Below are positions 1 through 8,009 of a stretch of 42,471 bases of DNA, one piece after another. Below the pieces are notes generated by a model. That model was given only the letters and a program-made list of their open reading frames with translations. It was not told the origin of the DNA and did not search any database. Positions within the stretch are counted from its first letter, which is position 1, and every line of letters starts with the position of its first letter. Location of the stretch: assembly GCA_944389115.1 (NCBI GenBank), contig CALXLE010000100.1, forward strand, positions 1 through 42,471, given 5' to 3'. Source of the stretch: an uncultured Spirochaetaceae bacterium. GTDB lineage: Bacteria; Spirochaetota; Spirochaetia; Sphaerochaetales; Sphaerochaetaceae. The translations under genes were made by a program, and so were the position numbers.

Positions 1-1
1 C

Positions 2-736
2 GAGAAGCGCTTCTATATGCGCATAGAAATCGATGCCTCCGATATGAAGGAGACAAGGAAGGAGCTGGAGGATGGATTTGCAAAGGTCGCAGAGAAGGAA
101 GGTCTCAGCTGGTCCTGCCACTGGTCGGACTACAGGATGCGTGTGGCAATCCTTGTCTCCAAGGCAAGCCACTGCCTCTATGATCTGATTTCCAGAAAGC
201 TTGAAGGCGAGCTCAGCTGCGAGATTCCGCTCATCATCTCAAACCACCCAGATCTTGAGATTGCGGCGAATCAGTTCAGGATACCCTACTACTGCTTCCC
301 TGTCGGTAATGATAAGGCTGAGCAGGAGATGAAGATAAGGGACCTCCTGAAGCGCTTTGATATCGATCTGGTGGTACTTGCCCGCTACATGCAGATTCTC
401 TCACCGGAGTTCACCGATGAATGGAAGGGAAGGATAATCAACATCCATCATGCATTCCTTCCAGCCTTCCAGGGTGCAAATCCATACCTCAGAGCATACC
501 AGAGAGGTGTGAAGATGATTGGCGCAACGGCCCACTACGCATCGGAAGACCTCGACCAGGGGCCAATCATAGAGCAGGATACGGTAAGGGTCAGCCATGA
601 GCTGACACCAAATGGACTGAAGGAAGTCGGGAAAGACTGCGAGAAGAGAGTCCTTGCCAATGCCGTAAAGGCCCATCTTGAGCACAGGATAATCATCAAT
701 GGAGGCAGGACGATAGTCTTCCCCGTCGAGCGGTGA
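2..736 (+). CDS. purU: Formyltetrahydrofolate deformylase, 5' end outside window
   Basis: Hydrolyses 10-formyl-tetrahydrofolate to formate and tetrahydrofolate, supplying formate for purine synthesis and balancing the one-carbon pool in the cytoplasm. The frame is open to the window edge: the codons before the first ATG (position 17) read EKRFYMRIE, which matches the RFFMR segment inside the N-terminal ACT domain of PurU. The true start therefore lies upstream and about 40 residues are missing. The C-terminal formyltransferase domain is intact, with the NIHHAFLPAFQGANPY segment carrying the catalytic Asn and His and the DLDQGPIIEQD segment carrying the catalytic Asp. The stop codon directly abuts the stop of the convergent pseudouridine synthase gene. 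Family assignment is firm; the start cannot be seen. Confidence 0.93.
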   Translation, partial: EKRFYMRIEIDASDMKETRKELEDGFAKVAEKEGLSWSCHWSDYRMRVAILVSKASHCLYDLISRKLEGELSCEIPLIISNHPDLEIAANQFRIPYYCFPVGNDKAEQEMKIRDLLKRFDIDLVVLARYMQILSPEFTDEWKGRIINIHHAFLPAFQGANPYLRAYQRGVKMIGATAHYASEDLDQGPIIEQDTVRVSHELTPNGLKEVGKDCEKRVLANAVKAHLEHRIIINGGRTIVFPVER

Positions 737-1420
737 TCAGATTGTGATTGTGAGCTTCCGCCCAGAGCATGGCTCGATATAGCTTATCGAGATAGCCTCG
801 AGGCCGAAATCCTCGGACTCTATGCCTCCATACTGGACATCTCCGAGGATTGGATGACCGGCCCATGCAAGATGGGATCTTATCTGGTGCCGGAAGCCCC
901 TTGTGATCGTGCAGAGGAACTCCTCCTCGCCTTCTGGGATAATCTCCGTTGTATAGACCTTCCCCTTCATATGCCTGACAGCAGCTGCGACAGGACGGAC
1001 GCTCTTTCCGCCCTTCCCGAATGAGCGGAAATAGGACGTGACACGTACAGGACCCTCTGTTATTGGGTACTGCGGAAAAGGCTCGAATCCCTCCTCCAGG
1101 GATCTTCCAGATGATGTTTTCGCCCTGTATTCCTTGACAATCATGTCCTTCTTCTGCTGCTGCATCAGCGCATCATATGCCTTCTGGCTGCGCGCAATGA
1201 GGACAAGGCCTTTGGTTAGATTATCGAGACGATGGACTACCCCGCCCTCCCATGGGTTGTCACCATGGCAGCATCTGATCTCAGGGTAGTATGCAGATGC
1301 GATGGAAAGGAGAGTCCGGCCATCTATCGTGTTCTTCAATGGAACAGTCGGGATGCCGCTCTCCTTCCACCATATGAGGGTATCAGGGCCCTCGAAAACA
1401 AGATGCGTATCAGTTGTCAC
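737..1420 (-). CDS. RluA-family RNA pseudouridine synthase
   Basis: Isomerises uridine to pseudouridine in rRNA or tRNA. The motif VVHRLDNLTKGLVLIA, with the catalytic Asp at about residue 66, is the RluA signature, and the C-terminal RHQIRSHLAWAGHPILGD segment is also typical. At about 227 aa it is short for the family and has no S4 domain. I choose the GTG at 1420, which has GGAAGA a few bases upstream. The longer frame to 1483 adds a Ser/Ile-rich stretch that only reads through the 3' end of the upstream gene in another frame. With this start it overlaps the BI-1 gene by 11 nt and is probably translated with it. The exact target nucleotide cannot be told from sequence. Confidence 0.87.
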   Translation of the reverse strand: MTTDTHLVFEGPDTLIWWKESGIPTVPLKNTIDGRTLLSIASAYYPEIRCCHGDNPWEGGVVHRLDNLTKGLVLIARSQKAYDALMQQQKKDMIVKEYRAKTSSGRSLEEGFEPFPQYPITEGPVRVTSYFRSFGKGGKSVRPVAAAVRHMKGKVYTTEIIPEGEEEFLCTITRGFRHQIRSHLAWAGHPILGDVQYGGIESEDFGLEAISISYIEPCSGRKLTITI

Positions 1421-2117
1421 TTGATCTTCCGAAGATTCTGAGGAGATAGAGGAAGATATTGAGGAAATCAAGGTAGAGCTCAAGAGCTCCGAGGATTCCT
1501 ATCTTCGTCAGCTCCTCATTCGTCATATCAGGTCCGAACTGGCTATTGATATCAGCTATACGGCGGGAATCCCATGCGGTAAGGCCGGTAAAGAGCAGAA
1601 CTCCGATTATGGAGATCATGAAATCAAATCCAGATGATCTGAGGAAGAGATTCACGACCGAGGCGATGATCAGTCCGAAAAGACCCATCATCAGATAGCC
1701 GCCCATTCCTCTGAGATCTCTTCTTGTCACCGTTCCATAGACAGCACCACCTGCGAAGACAGCAGTTGCCGAGATGAACGCAAGGGAGATGTCAGCCATG
1801 GCATAAGCGAAGAAGATTGACGAGAGCGTAAGACCGGTGAGAGCCGAATAGCCAAGGAACACAGCAATTGCCGTTCCAGTCTGCATCCTCTCTACCCTTC
1901 CAGAGAGCATCATCACCATGACAAGCTGAGCAATGAACACGACGAGCGTGACCATTGGATTGAGCACGACATATCTCATTACCGCCATCGAGTGGGATGC
2001 TGCGAAGGCCACGCCCGCAGTGATTGCAAGGCCAAGGACCATCCAGAGATATACATTTCTGAGGAGAACATTCTCTCTCAGTGATACATCATGAAGTACA
2101 AGCGATTTATCTTTCAT
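1410..2117 (-). CDS. Bax inhibitor-1 / YccA-family membrane protein
   Basis: A 235-aa polytopic inner-membrane protein with about seven hydrophobic segments after a short polar N-terminus. Overall length, segment spacing, the early LRNVYLWMVLGLAITAGVAFA helix and the C-terminal DSRRIADINSQFG and LGALELYLDFLNIFLYLLRIFG segments match the BI-1/YbhL/YccA family. In bacteria these proteins are linked to calcium leak and to modulation of FtsH proteolysis; the role here is not shown. The start ATG at 2117 has AGGAG upstream. The downstream pseudouridine synthase gene overlaps its 3' end. Upstream lies an AT-rich gap of 287 nt shared with the divergent bcp gene. Confidence 0.9.
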   Translation of the reverse strand: MKDKSLVLHDVSLRENVLLRNVYLWMVLGLAITAGVAFAASHSMAVMRYVVLNPMVTLVVFIAQLVMVMMLSGRVERMQTGTAIAVFLGYSALTGLTLSSIFFAYAMADISLAFISATAVFAGGAVYGTVTRRDLRGMGGYLMMGLFGLIIASVVNLFLRSSGFDFMISIIGVLLFTGLTAWDSRRIADINSQFGPDMTNEELTKIGILGALELYLDFLNIFLYLLRIFGRSSDN

Positions 2118-2404
2118 TCAAAACTCCTGTCCTAAGTATAGCATATAGAAAATAAGCGGCAAGCAACTACACCCAAACTACGCAGAAGTCCATACACACA
2201 GGAAAGGAAGGAAAAGCACTCTGATTCCATGTCCATAGTCGCAGATTATTCTGCTATATCCATACAATACAGATAAATATCAAAATTCAAGAATAGTTCT
2301 TGCCATTTTCTCCAGAAATAATGGAATTTTATTGCTCTATCCCCAAAATATGATGGGCTAGGCATTGTCTTGCAATACTGGAAGGAAAATGAGATGCTCA
2401 TTGC

Positions 2405-2866
2405 ATGATCGAGGAAAAGACTATCGCCCCTGATTTCACGCTTGAGGATCAGGACGGGAATAACGTAACGCTGTCATCGTATAGAGGAAAGAAGGTAATC
2501 CTCTATTTCTATCCTAAGGACAATACTCCAGGCTGCACTAAGGAAGCCTGCTCCCTCCGTGACAATACCACGGGCTTTGAAGGCCTGAATGCAGTAGTAA
2601 TAGGCGTAAGTCCTGATAAACCAGGCTCTCATATAAAATTCAGGGAAAAATTCACACTTCCATTCACGCTTCTTTCAGATCCTGAGCATAAGGTCATGGA
2701 ACTCTATGGAGCATATGGAGAGAAGATGCTCTATGGGAAGAAGACGATAGGCGTAATCAGATCGACATTCCTCATAGGAGAGGATGGAACGGTGCTCAAA
2801 GTCTGGAAGAAGGTCAATACAGCAACCCACGGAGACGATGTAAGGAAGTATCTGGAAGAACACTGA
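2405..2866 (+). CDS. bcp: Bcp-type thioredoxin-dependent peroxiredoxin
   Basis: Cytoplasmic thiol peroxidase that reduces hydrogen peroxide and organic hydroperoxides using thioredoxin. The sequence YPKDNTPGCTKEACSLRD carries both the peroxidatic Cys (residue 44) and the resolving Cys (residue 49) in the CX4C spacing of the atypical two-cysteine Bcp/PrxQ group. Length (153 aa) is normal for Bcp. The start at 2405 is the first in-frame ATG after a stop at 2390, but it has no good ribosome-binding site: GGAAGGA at 2380 is about 19 nt away. Divergent from the BI-1 gene and convergent with the unknown gene at 2885-3823, 18 nt away. It fits the oxygen-defence theme set by desulfoferrodoxin. Confidence 0.93.
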   Translation: MIEEKTIAPDFTLEDQDGNNVTLSSYRGKKVILYFYPKDNTPGCTKEACSLRDNTTGFEGLNAVVIGVSPDKPGSHIKFREKFTLPFTLLSDPEHKVMELYGAYGEKMLYGKKTIGVIRSTFLIGEDGTVLKVWKKVNTATHGDDVRKYLEEH

Positions 2867-2899
2867 GAAAAGGTTCCGGTACGGTCAGAAGTACCGGAA
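2866..2899 (-). terminator. Intrinsic terminator inside the end of the 312-aa gene
   Basis: Inverted repeat TTCCGGTAC / GTACCGGAA at 2874-2882 and 2891-2899 with an 8-nt loop. Read on the minus strand it is followed by CCTTTTCTC, as expected for intrinsic termination. The promoter-proximal arm is made of the last codons of the minus-strand gene and its stop codon lies in the loop. On the plus strand no T-run follows, so it would serve the minus-strand operon best. Confidence 0.6.
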
Positions 2900-3823
2900 T
2901 CCTGGTTCATCGAGGCTGAGTCTCCCATCCCTGAACGTCTCCGCCCTGTCCATAAGCCCATGGAAGAATGATGGAGGGTTATCAGGGATGATATCGGTCT
3001 CGCCGAGCACTGGATGGGTGATCTCCCCGCCATACTCATCTCCTAGAACCCTGCTTGCTTCTTTATATGCCTCATCGATAACATCAGAGGCTGTATCGGA
3101 AGAGATGCCCTTCGGACAGCCGATGACATCGAAGAACCTTGCTACAAGCGTATGCTTATCCTCATAGCTGACAGCATAGCTTCCTGGGAAAAGGTGGTAT
3201 CCTCTGCCGCTCTCAAGAGCTGTCATAATGGCCTTCTTCATACCATAGCGCAGATTACCGAGCTTCTCATCCAGATCCAGCATCGCATCCTTGCCGTTCT
3301 TCTTCGTTCTGCATCTCAGATTGCTTTCCGCAAGAAGATAATGATAGTGATCGCATGCGGGGAATACAGATGTATTAAGCTCTGCATCTGTCAGATCCTT
3401 CACATCATAGATGACAGGGAATGCATCAAGAACCGCATTGCGCTGCTCCTCGATCATATCATTGAGCTCATGGAAGAAAAGGATGGATCCATCGAATGCG
3501 GAGCCTTCACAGTTACGGATCACTGCACCGGGCAGAGCTTCGCAGATCGCATCCTTAACAGTTCTCTTGAGCATCCTTATCATGGAATGATCCACAGACT
3601 GGGAGTCGAAATACTCCACAGCGAAAAGATCGGCTGCATGCCTTTCCCCGGCATCAATCACCGCATGATAGCATGGAGCGTAGATGACACCTTTATCCGC
3701 AACCTTCGCTGCTATGGCATCTATAAGCGCTCTTCTCATGCCCTCAGCATCTTTTCTGAAGCCATCCGTATCAGATGAAGAGCTGATTCCTATAATGGAT
3801 TCCTCTGTAATCTGTATGATCAT
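2885..3823 (-). CDS. Unknown 312-aa protein of the ACT-DUF711 operon
   Basis: I do not recognise this protein. It is soluble, acidic, with no signal peptide or membrane segment. It is rich in Asp, His and Cys: notable stretches are IYAPCYHAVIDAGERHAADLF (about residues 47-67), ILFFHELNDMIEE and FPACDHYHYLLAESNLRCR (about 154-172). The His/Cys/Asp clusters could bind metal, but no known motif fits. The ATG at 3823 has AGGA upstream and starts one base after the stop of the DUF711 gene, so it is the third gene of a tight operon with the ACT and DUF711 proteins. That arrangement suggests a shared regulatory or metabolic job. A terminator is built into its 3' end. Confidence 0.75.
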   Translation of the reverse strand: MIIQITEESIIGISSSSDTDGFRKDAEGMRRALIDAIAAKVADKGVIYAPCYHAVIDAGERHAADLFAVEYFDSQSVDHSMIRMLKRTVKDAICEALPGAVIRNCEGSAFDGSILFFHELNDMIEEQRNAVLDAFPVIYDVKDLTDAELNTSVFPACDHYHYLLAESNLRCRTKKNGKDAMLDLDEKLGNLRYGMKKAIMTALESGRGYHLFPGSYAVSYEDKHTLVARFFDVIGCPKGISSDTASDVIDEAYKEASRVLGDEYGGEITHPVLGETDIIPDNPPSFFHGLMDRAETFRDGRLSLDEPGFRYF

Positions 3824-3824
3824 A

Positions 3825-5189
3825 TCAGTTCCTGAAGCTGTGCACTGGAGCAGGTATTCGCCCGCCGCGTGCGATGAATCTTTCCGAAGAGAAGCGGTTC
3901 ACGGCCATTATCGGGGCATAGCCAAGAAGCCCTCCGAAATATGCTGTATCGCCTACATCCTTTCCTATCACCGGTATAATCCTTACCGCGGTCGTCTTCT
4001 GGTTGACCATGCCGATTGCCATCTCATCAGCTATTATCCCAGATATGGTGCTCTCAGGGACATCGCCGGGGATTGCAATCATATCCAGTCCGACTGAGCA
4101 GATGCATGTCATCGCCTCAAGCTTCTCAATCGTTAGGGCCCCAGCATTCACCGCATTGATCATTCCCTGATCCTCACTGACCGGGATGAATGCGCCAGAG
4201 AGGCCTCCGACATAGCTCGATGCCATGATGCCGCCCTTCTTCACCTGATCGTTAAGAAGAGCAAGAGCAGCGGTGGTACCGGGCGCTCCGGTTCTCTCCA
4301 GCCCCATTCCCTCGAGGATATCCGAGATCGAATCCCCGATAGCAGGCGTTGGCGCGAGCGAGAGATCCACGATGCCGAATGGTATGCCCATTCTCTTCGA
4401 AGCTTCCTGCGCAACAAGCTGGCCAAGTCTTGTGACTTTGAATGCCGTGCGCTTTATCGTCTCAGCAAGAACGCCGAAGTCCGCATCGGGAACACTGTCC
4501 ACAGCATGCTTTATGACACCGGGACCGCTGACACCTACATTGATGACGGCATCGGCCTCCGTCACACCATGGAAAGCACCAGCCATGAACGGGTTGTCAT
4601 CGGGAGCATTGCAGAATACGACGAGCTTAGTGCAGGCCGATGAATCGGTATCCTTAGTCTTCTCCGCGCTTCTCTTTATCACTTTGCCCATCAGTGCGAC
4701 AGCATCCATGTTGATGCCAACCTTAGTCGAGCCAAGCGCAACGGACGAGCATATGCGCTCGGTGCTGGAGAGCGCATCGGGAATCGACTCTATCAGAAGA
4801 CGCTCGGCCTTTGTCATTCCCTTGACAGGCAGAGCGGAGTATCCACCGAGGAAATTCACCCCGACTTCCTTGGCAGCCCTGTCCAGGGTCTGGGCAATCT
4901 TAACGTAATCATCAGAAGAAGAGGCAGAAGAGGCTCCAATTATGCCTATAGGGGTAACGGATATCCTTTTGTTGACTATGGGGATAGCATACTCCCGCTC
5001 GATATCCTCACCCGTCCTGACAAGATTCTCGGCCTTCTTCGTGATCCTGTCATAGATTCTCGTGCATACCGTATTGATATCATCCGCCATGCATTCAAGG
5101 AGGGAGATGCCAAGCGTTATCGTCCTGACATCGAGATTCTCCTTCTCTATCATAGCATTCGTCTCAATGACTTCAAAAAGATTGATCAT
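3825..5189 (-). CDS. PFL-family protein (DUF711, UPF0210)
   Basis: A 454-aa soluble protein of the DUF711/UPF0210 family, distantly related to the pyruvate formate-lyase fold but with no established reaction. Recognisable segments are the N-terminal [21 protein letters not shown], the Gly-rich [15 protein letters not shown] and the C-terminal Ala/Gly-rich [37 protein letters not shown] see no glycyl-radical motif typical of true PFL. The family usually sits directly downstream of a small ACT-domain protein, as here, with 2 nt between them. That pairing suggests ligand-controlled activity, perhaps amino-acid sensing, though this is inference. The unknown 312-aa gene follows after one base. Confidence 0.9.
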   Translation of the reverse strand: MINLFEVIETNAMIEKENLDVRTITLGISLLECMADDINTVCTRIYDRITKKAENLVRTGEDIEREYAIPIVNKRISVTPIGIIGASSASSSDDYVKIAQTLDRAAKEVGVNFLGGYSALPVKGMTKAERLLIESIPDALSSTERICSSVALGSTKVGINMDAVALMGKVIKRSAEKTKDTDSSACTKLVVFCNAPDDNPFMAGAFHGVTEADAVINVGVSGPGVIKHAVDSVPDADFGVLAETIKRTAFKVTRLGQLVAQEASKRMGIPFGIVDLSLAPTPAIGDSISDILEGMGLERTGAPGTTAALALLNDQVKKGGIMASSYVGGLSGAFIPVSEDQGMINAVNAGALTIEKLEAMTCICSVGLDMIAIPGDVPESTISGIIADEMAIGMVNQKTTAVRIIPVIGKDVGDTAYFGGLLGYAPIMAVNRFSSERFIARGGRIPAPVHSFRN

Positions 5190-5191
5190 CC

Positions 5192-5464
5192 CTATATCCT
5201 CTGCATGCTGTTGAAGATCTCTTCCCTCTGCAGCTTTATGATGCAGCCCATGCTCCTTCCGAGCTCCTCAAGCTCCGCTGAGAGAGCCTTGAACTCCTTC
5301 TTCGCTCCATCGGCATCCGCGATCATCATCATGTTGAAGAATCCATCGACGATTGTCTGGCTGATATCCAGTATATTCACATTATTATCGGCAAGGTAGG
5401 TACAGACTCTGGCAATTATCCCGACCTGATCCTTCCCGACTACGGTAATTATCGATTTGCTCAT
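5192..5464 (-). CDS. ACT-domain protein (UPF0237)
   Basis: A 90-aa protein consisting of one ACT domain: [49 protein letters not shown]. The pattern V-G-x-D-x-x-G-I, then a helix, then N-x-N-I-L-D-I-S is the ACT signature and matches the UPF0237 group that accompanies DUF711 proteins. ACT domains bind amino acids or similar small ligands, so this is the likely sensor subunit of the operon. I place the start at the ATG at 5464, with GGAGG about 10 nt upstream; an alternative TTG three codons earlier lies too close to that site. Confidence 0.9.
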   Translation of the reverse strand: MSKSIITVVGKDQVGIIARVCTYLADNNVNILDISQTIVDGFFNMMMIADADGAKKEFKALSAELEELGRSMGCIIKLQREEIFNSMQRI

Positions 5465-5575
5465 GAAAAACAAGCCTCCGGCTATCTGATGATAGCTGAA
5501 AGGCCGCTATACAGCAATGCGATTGCGGATTCATTCGGCATCCTCAGCGATACCGAATGTGGACTGCATCAGGAA

Positions 5576-6157
5576 TTATCTCAGATTTCCTGCAAGAGCA
5601 GGAGCCATTCCCGCAAAGAATGCAAGGAGGGAGGCTGAGGCATGGAGCGCGGATGCGATGAAAGAGGCATCAACGGCAGCGGAAGGCTCTGTCTGCTCAT
5701 ATTCTTTATGCATATCCGCGATTCTCTCATAAAAGCATGAGGCCGATATCAGTCCAAGCTGAGAAGGATCGAATTCTATGCTGTCTATCTCCGGCTCAAG
5801 CACGCGTTCATAGATCATATGCTCCTTGAGCGACCCATGGAACAGATCAGGATTATGCGGGAATGTGAACGAATCGGCAGCATAATGGGCTATCTTCCCT
5901 ATCCTGTATGCCATTACGACATCAGGGACATCCTCCTCCGCAAGACTCTCAAGAAGTAAAAGCATGCGCTTCCTGGCCGTTGAGTAGCTGTGCCCCCTCA
6001 TTCTGTCCCCTGGCTCCGTATTCCTCACGAATGTCGTGACAGCAACATCGGGCTGGATATTCCCGAATACAAAGCCAGCAGCTGGGAGGAATCCCATAAA
6101 CGGACCAAGCATCCTTGCAATCTTAAGTGAAACACGCAAATGGTTTATAAGTCTCAT
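5576..6157 (-). CDS. Zinc-dependent phospholipase C-like protein
   Basis: A 193-aa, mainly helical protein with the hallmarks of the zinc-dependent phospholipase C / S1-P1 nuclease-like family: GNIQPDVAV near residue 35, HSYSTARKR, then GKIAHYAADSFTFPHN and LKEHMIYERV. The conserved His, Asp and Glu residues in these segments are the expected metal ligands. There is no clear cleavable signal peptide; the N-terminus is basic and only moderately hydrophobic, so it may act inside the cell, unlike classical exported phospholipases. The substrate is unknown. The start ATG at 6157 has only a weak CCGGA site. It lies about 110 nt upstream of the ACT gene and may or may not share its transcript. Confidence 0.72.
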   Translation of the reverse strand: MRLINHLRVSLKIARMLGPFMGFLPAAGFVFGNIQPDVAVTTFVRNTEPGDRMRGHSYSTARKRMLLLLESLAEEDVPDVVMAYRIGKIAHYAADSFTFPHNPDLFHGSLKEHMIYERVLEPEIDSIEFDPSQLGLISASCFYERIADMHKEYEQTEPSAAVDASFIASALHASASLLAFFAGMAPALAGNLR

Positions 6158-6201
6158 TCCGGAAACCGATACTAGAACAAATACGTAAAAATATCAGTAG
6201 G

Positions 6202-6292
6202 TATAATGTGAAAATTCCATTAATTCATTCTTTATAAAAGCAATATGCATGGATGATTGCAGGGATAGCCCTACGCCATCCCTGCCCTTTTT
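6202..6292 (+). ncRNA. Candidate small RNA: promoter plus terminator on the plus strand
   Basis: In the gap between two minus-strand genes the plus strand has a perfect TATAAT at 6202-6207 and, about 50 nt later, an inverted repeat GCAGGGAT / ATCCCTGC (6259-6266, 6278-6285) followed by CCTTTTT. That is promoter and intrinsic-terminator spacing for a transcript of about 75-80 nt. No plus-strand gene upstream needs such a terminator. No good -35 box is visible and no known RNA family is recognised, so this is only a candidate. Confidence 0.25.
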
Positions 6293-7209
6293 CATTTCAG
6301 GAATCCCATTATGATCTTCTCCTCAGCCTCCTCCTCTGTAAGGCCGAATGTGCGGAGCTTCAGGAGCTGTTCTCCTGCGATCTTGCCTATGGCTGCTTCG
6401 TGAATCAGCGAGGCATCGATATCATTCGCGTCGAGCTGGGGTGTTGCGCTCACGGTACCATGCTCTGTGATTATGGCATCGCATTCACTATGCCCGGAAC
6501 ACCTGGCATTTCCCTTTATTACGGAGTGGTATGCCTGATGCGATTCATCCCTTGCAACCGATCTCGAAACAATATCGACAGAGCTTCCATCCCCATTGAG
6601 ATCGACTGAGAACTCGGTGATTGCCCTGTCATCGCCATTGGTGAGAATGCGCTCATGCACCACAAACGAACCGGAGCAGGCAACGGTGGCCCTGGTCGTG
6701 CGCTTTGTCTGGCTTACACCGCCAAGCTGCACGGAATCGATCTCCAGCGTGCTGCCATTGCCTATCTCGGCGCTGGTGACAGGATCAATGCTTCTCTTCG
6801 CGATTCCCTTCCCCAGCCCAACGTGCTTCTCGATATACCTGACATAGCTGCCATCACCGATGATGAAATGATGGATACCGTTATGGCGCGCGGCCTCCCC
6901 GTGCTCTGCGTGCACCCCGCATCCAGCCTCTATATCGATGCTGCAGTCCTTCCCGATATGAAAATCATTGTACACAAGGTCATCGATTCCTCCGTGCGTA
7001 ACGCATGCAGGTATGGCAAGACGCTCACCCTTCGTGCCATCATCGACGAAGATATCAAGGCCAGGCCTGTCTTTCTTGGGTACGATATGGATATGCTGGC
7101 TGCTCCTGATAGCTATGCCCTTGCCATCCTCTCTGATCGAGTATGCATCGCAGGAAGAGGCCTTCCAGTCAGATACGATCTTCAGTATCTCCTCCGTTCT
7201 CTCATTCAT
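6292..7209 (-). CDS. sufB: SufB/SufD-family Fe-S scaffold protein
   Basis: Scaffold partner of the SufC ATPase in iron-sulfur cluster assembly. The 305-aa protein has the beta-helix core typical of SufB/SufD (for example GDGSYVRYIEKHVG and NGSTLEIDSVQLGGVSQTKR) and the family's C-terminal block SATPQLDANDIDASLIHEAAIGKIAGEQLLKLRTFGLTEEEA, which contains the SufC-contact region. It is much shorter than E. coli SufB (about 495 aa) and SufD (about 423 aa), resembling the short SufB-like proteins of two-gene SufCB systems. The start ATG at 7209 follows AAGGAGG by 6 nt and overlaps the end of sufC by 8 nt. No sufS, sufU, sufE or sufA is beside it. Confidence 0.88.
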   Translation of the reverse strand: MNERTEEILKIVSDWKASSCDAYSIREDGKGIAIRSSQHIHIVPKKDRPGLDIFVDDGTKGERLAIPACVTHGGIDDLVYNDFHIGKDCSIDIEAGCGVHAEHGEAARHNGIHHFIIGDGSYVRYIEKHVGLGKGIAKRSIDPVTSAEIGNGSTLEIDSVQLGGVSQTKRTTRATVACSGSFVVHERILTNGDDRAITEFSVDLNGDGSSVDIVSRSVARDESHQAYHSVIKGNARCSGHSECDAIITEHGTVSATPQLDANDIDASLIHEAAIGKIAGEQLLKLRTFGLTEEEAEEKIIMGFLK

Positions 7210-7930
7210 GGAATGCCTCCTTCAGACCTGCGGGACAGGATGGACAGCGCTGAGGATGAAGGATATGGCCAAGGACATCATGCCCATTCCCATCTTCCAC
7301 GACATGTCCATTCTCGATCACGATTATCCTGTCCGCTATGCTCAGGATCCTCTCCTGATGGGAGATTATGATCTCCGTTCCGCCCGATGCCTTCATCTCT
7401 GAGAATGCATCGATAAGCCCTGAAAATGACCATAGGTCTATACCAGCCTCAGGTTCATCGAATATGGAGAGCCTTGTACCCCTCGCAAGCACTGTCGCAA
7501 TCTCTATGCGCTTTATCTCTCCACCAGAGAGGGATGCATCCACATCCCTGTCAACGTAGTCCTTCGCACACAATCCGACCTTGGACAGAAGCCTGCAGAG
7601 CCCAGCCTCATCAAGCGGCTCAGGAGATGCGATTCCAAGCAGGTCGCGTACGGTCAGCCCCTTGAAGCGCACTGGCTGCTGGAAGGCATAGCTGATGCCT
7701 TTCCTTGCTCTCTCAGTGACATCAAAATCCGTTATATCACAGCCATCAAGCAGGATTCTCCCGCTCTCCGGCTTGTCAATGCCTGCGATAATCTTCGCAA
7801 GCGTTGTCTTTCCTCCCCCATTGGGCCCTGTGATGGCAACGAGTCCGCTCTCGCCGATTGCCAGACTGACATCGTCAAGGACACGGCGTCCATCAGGAGT
7901 GCTCCAGGAGATATTCCGTAGTTCAAGCAT
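7202..7930 (-). CDS. sufC: SufC-type Fe-S assembly ATPase
   Basis: ABC-family ATPase that drives Fe-S cluster assembly with SufB. All nucleotide-binding motifs are present: Walker A GPNGGGKTTLAK (about residue 33), Q-loop in ISYAFQQPVRFKG, signature LSGGE followed by IKRIEIA, Walker B LSIFDEPEAGID, and the ISHQ switch histidine. About 242 aa from the ATG at 7930 (MLELRNISW), the usual family length. The longer frame to 7999 adds an unrelated stretch. No strong ribosome-binding site precedes this ATG, only TTTGG. The gene overlaps sufB by 8 nt, so the two are translationally coupled. Confidence 0.92.
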   Translation of the reverse strand: MLELRNISWSTPDGRRVLDDVSLAIGESGLVAITGPNGGGKTTLAKIIAGIDKPESGRILLDGCDITDFDVTERARKGISYAFQQPVRFKGLTVRDLLGIASPEPLDEAGLCRLLSKVGLCAKDYVDRDVDASLSGGEIKRIEIATVLARGTRLSIFDEPEAGIDLWSFSGLIDAFSEMKASGGTEIIISHQERILSIADRIIVIENGHVVEDGNGHDVLGHILHPQRCPSCPAGLKEAFHE

Positions 7931-7987
7931 GTACCAAAGATAATATTTTAAAGATGCAGAATCAATGAAAGGAAAGATCCAGTGATG

Positions 7988-8009
7988 CCACCTTGCCAAG
8001 GTGGATGTC
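7988..8009 (+). repeat. 22-nt copy of the tRNA-Gly anticodon arm, inverted relative to the gene
   Basis: These 22 nt are identical to the anticodon stem-loop (stem CCACC, loop TTGCCAA, stem GGTGG) plus the next five bases of the tRNA-Gly gene at 8853-8924. The tRNA gene lies on the minus strand and this copy on the plus strand, so they form an inverted pair about 0.87 kb apart. The match stops abruptly at both ends. It also forms a hairpin at the stop codon of the acyltransferase gene. It may be an old attachment-site remnant or simply a duplicated hairpin. Confidence 0.8.

Noticed and set aside
2389..2433. 14-codon frame overlapping the bcp start, behind GGAAGGA
   Set aside because: It has the better ribosome-binding site, but is too short and without a plausible leader-peptide composition; left as a curiosity.
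3152..3778. 208-aa plus-strand frame opposite the unknown 312-aa gene
   Set aside because: Because the minus-strand gene is itself unknown, I compared both. The minus frame has a ribosome-binding site, operon spacing and a terminator; the plus frame has none.
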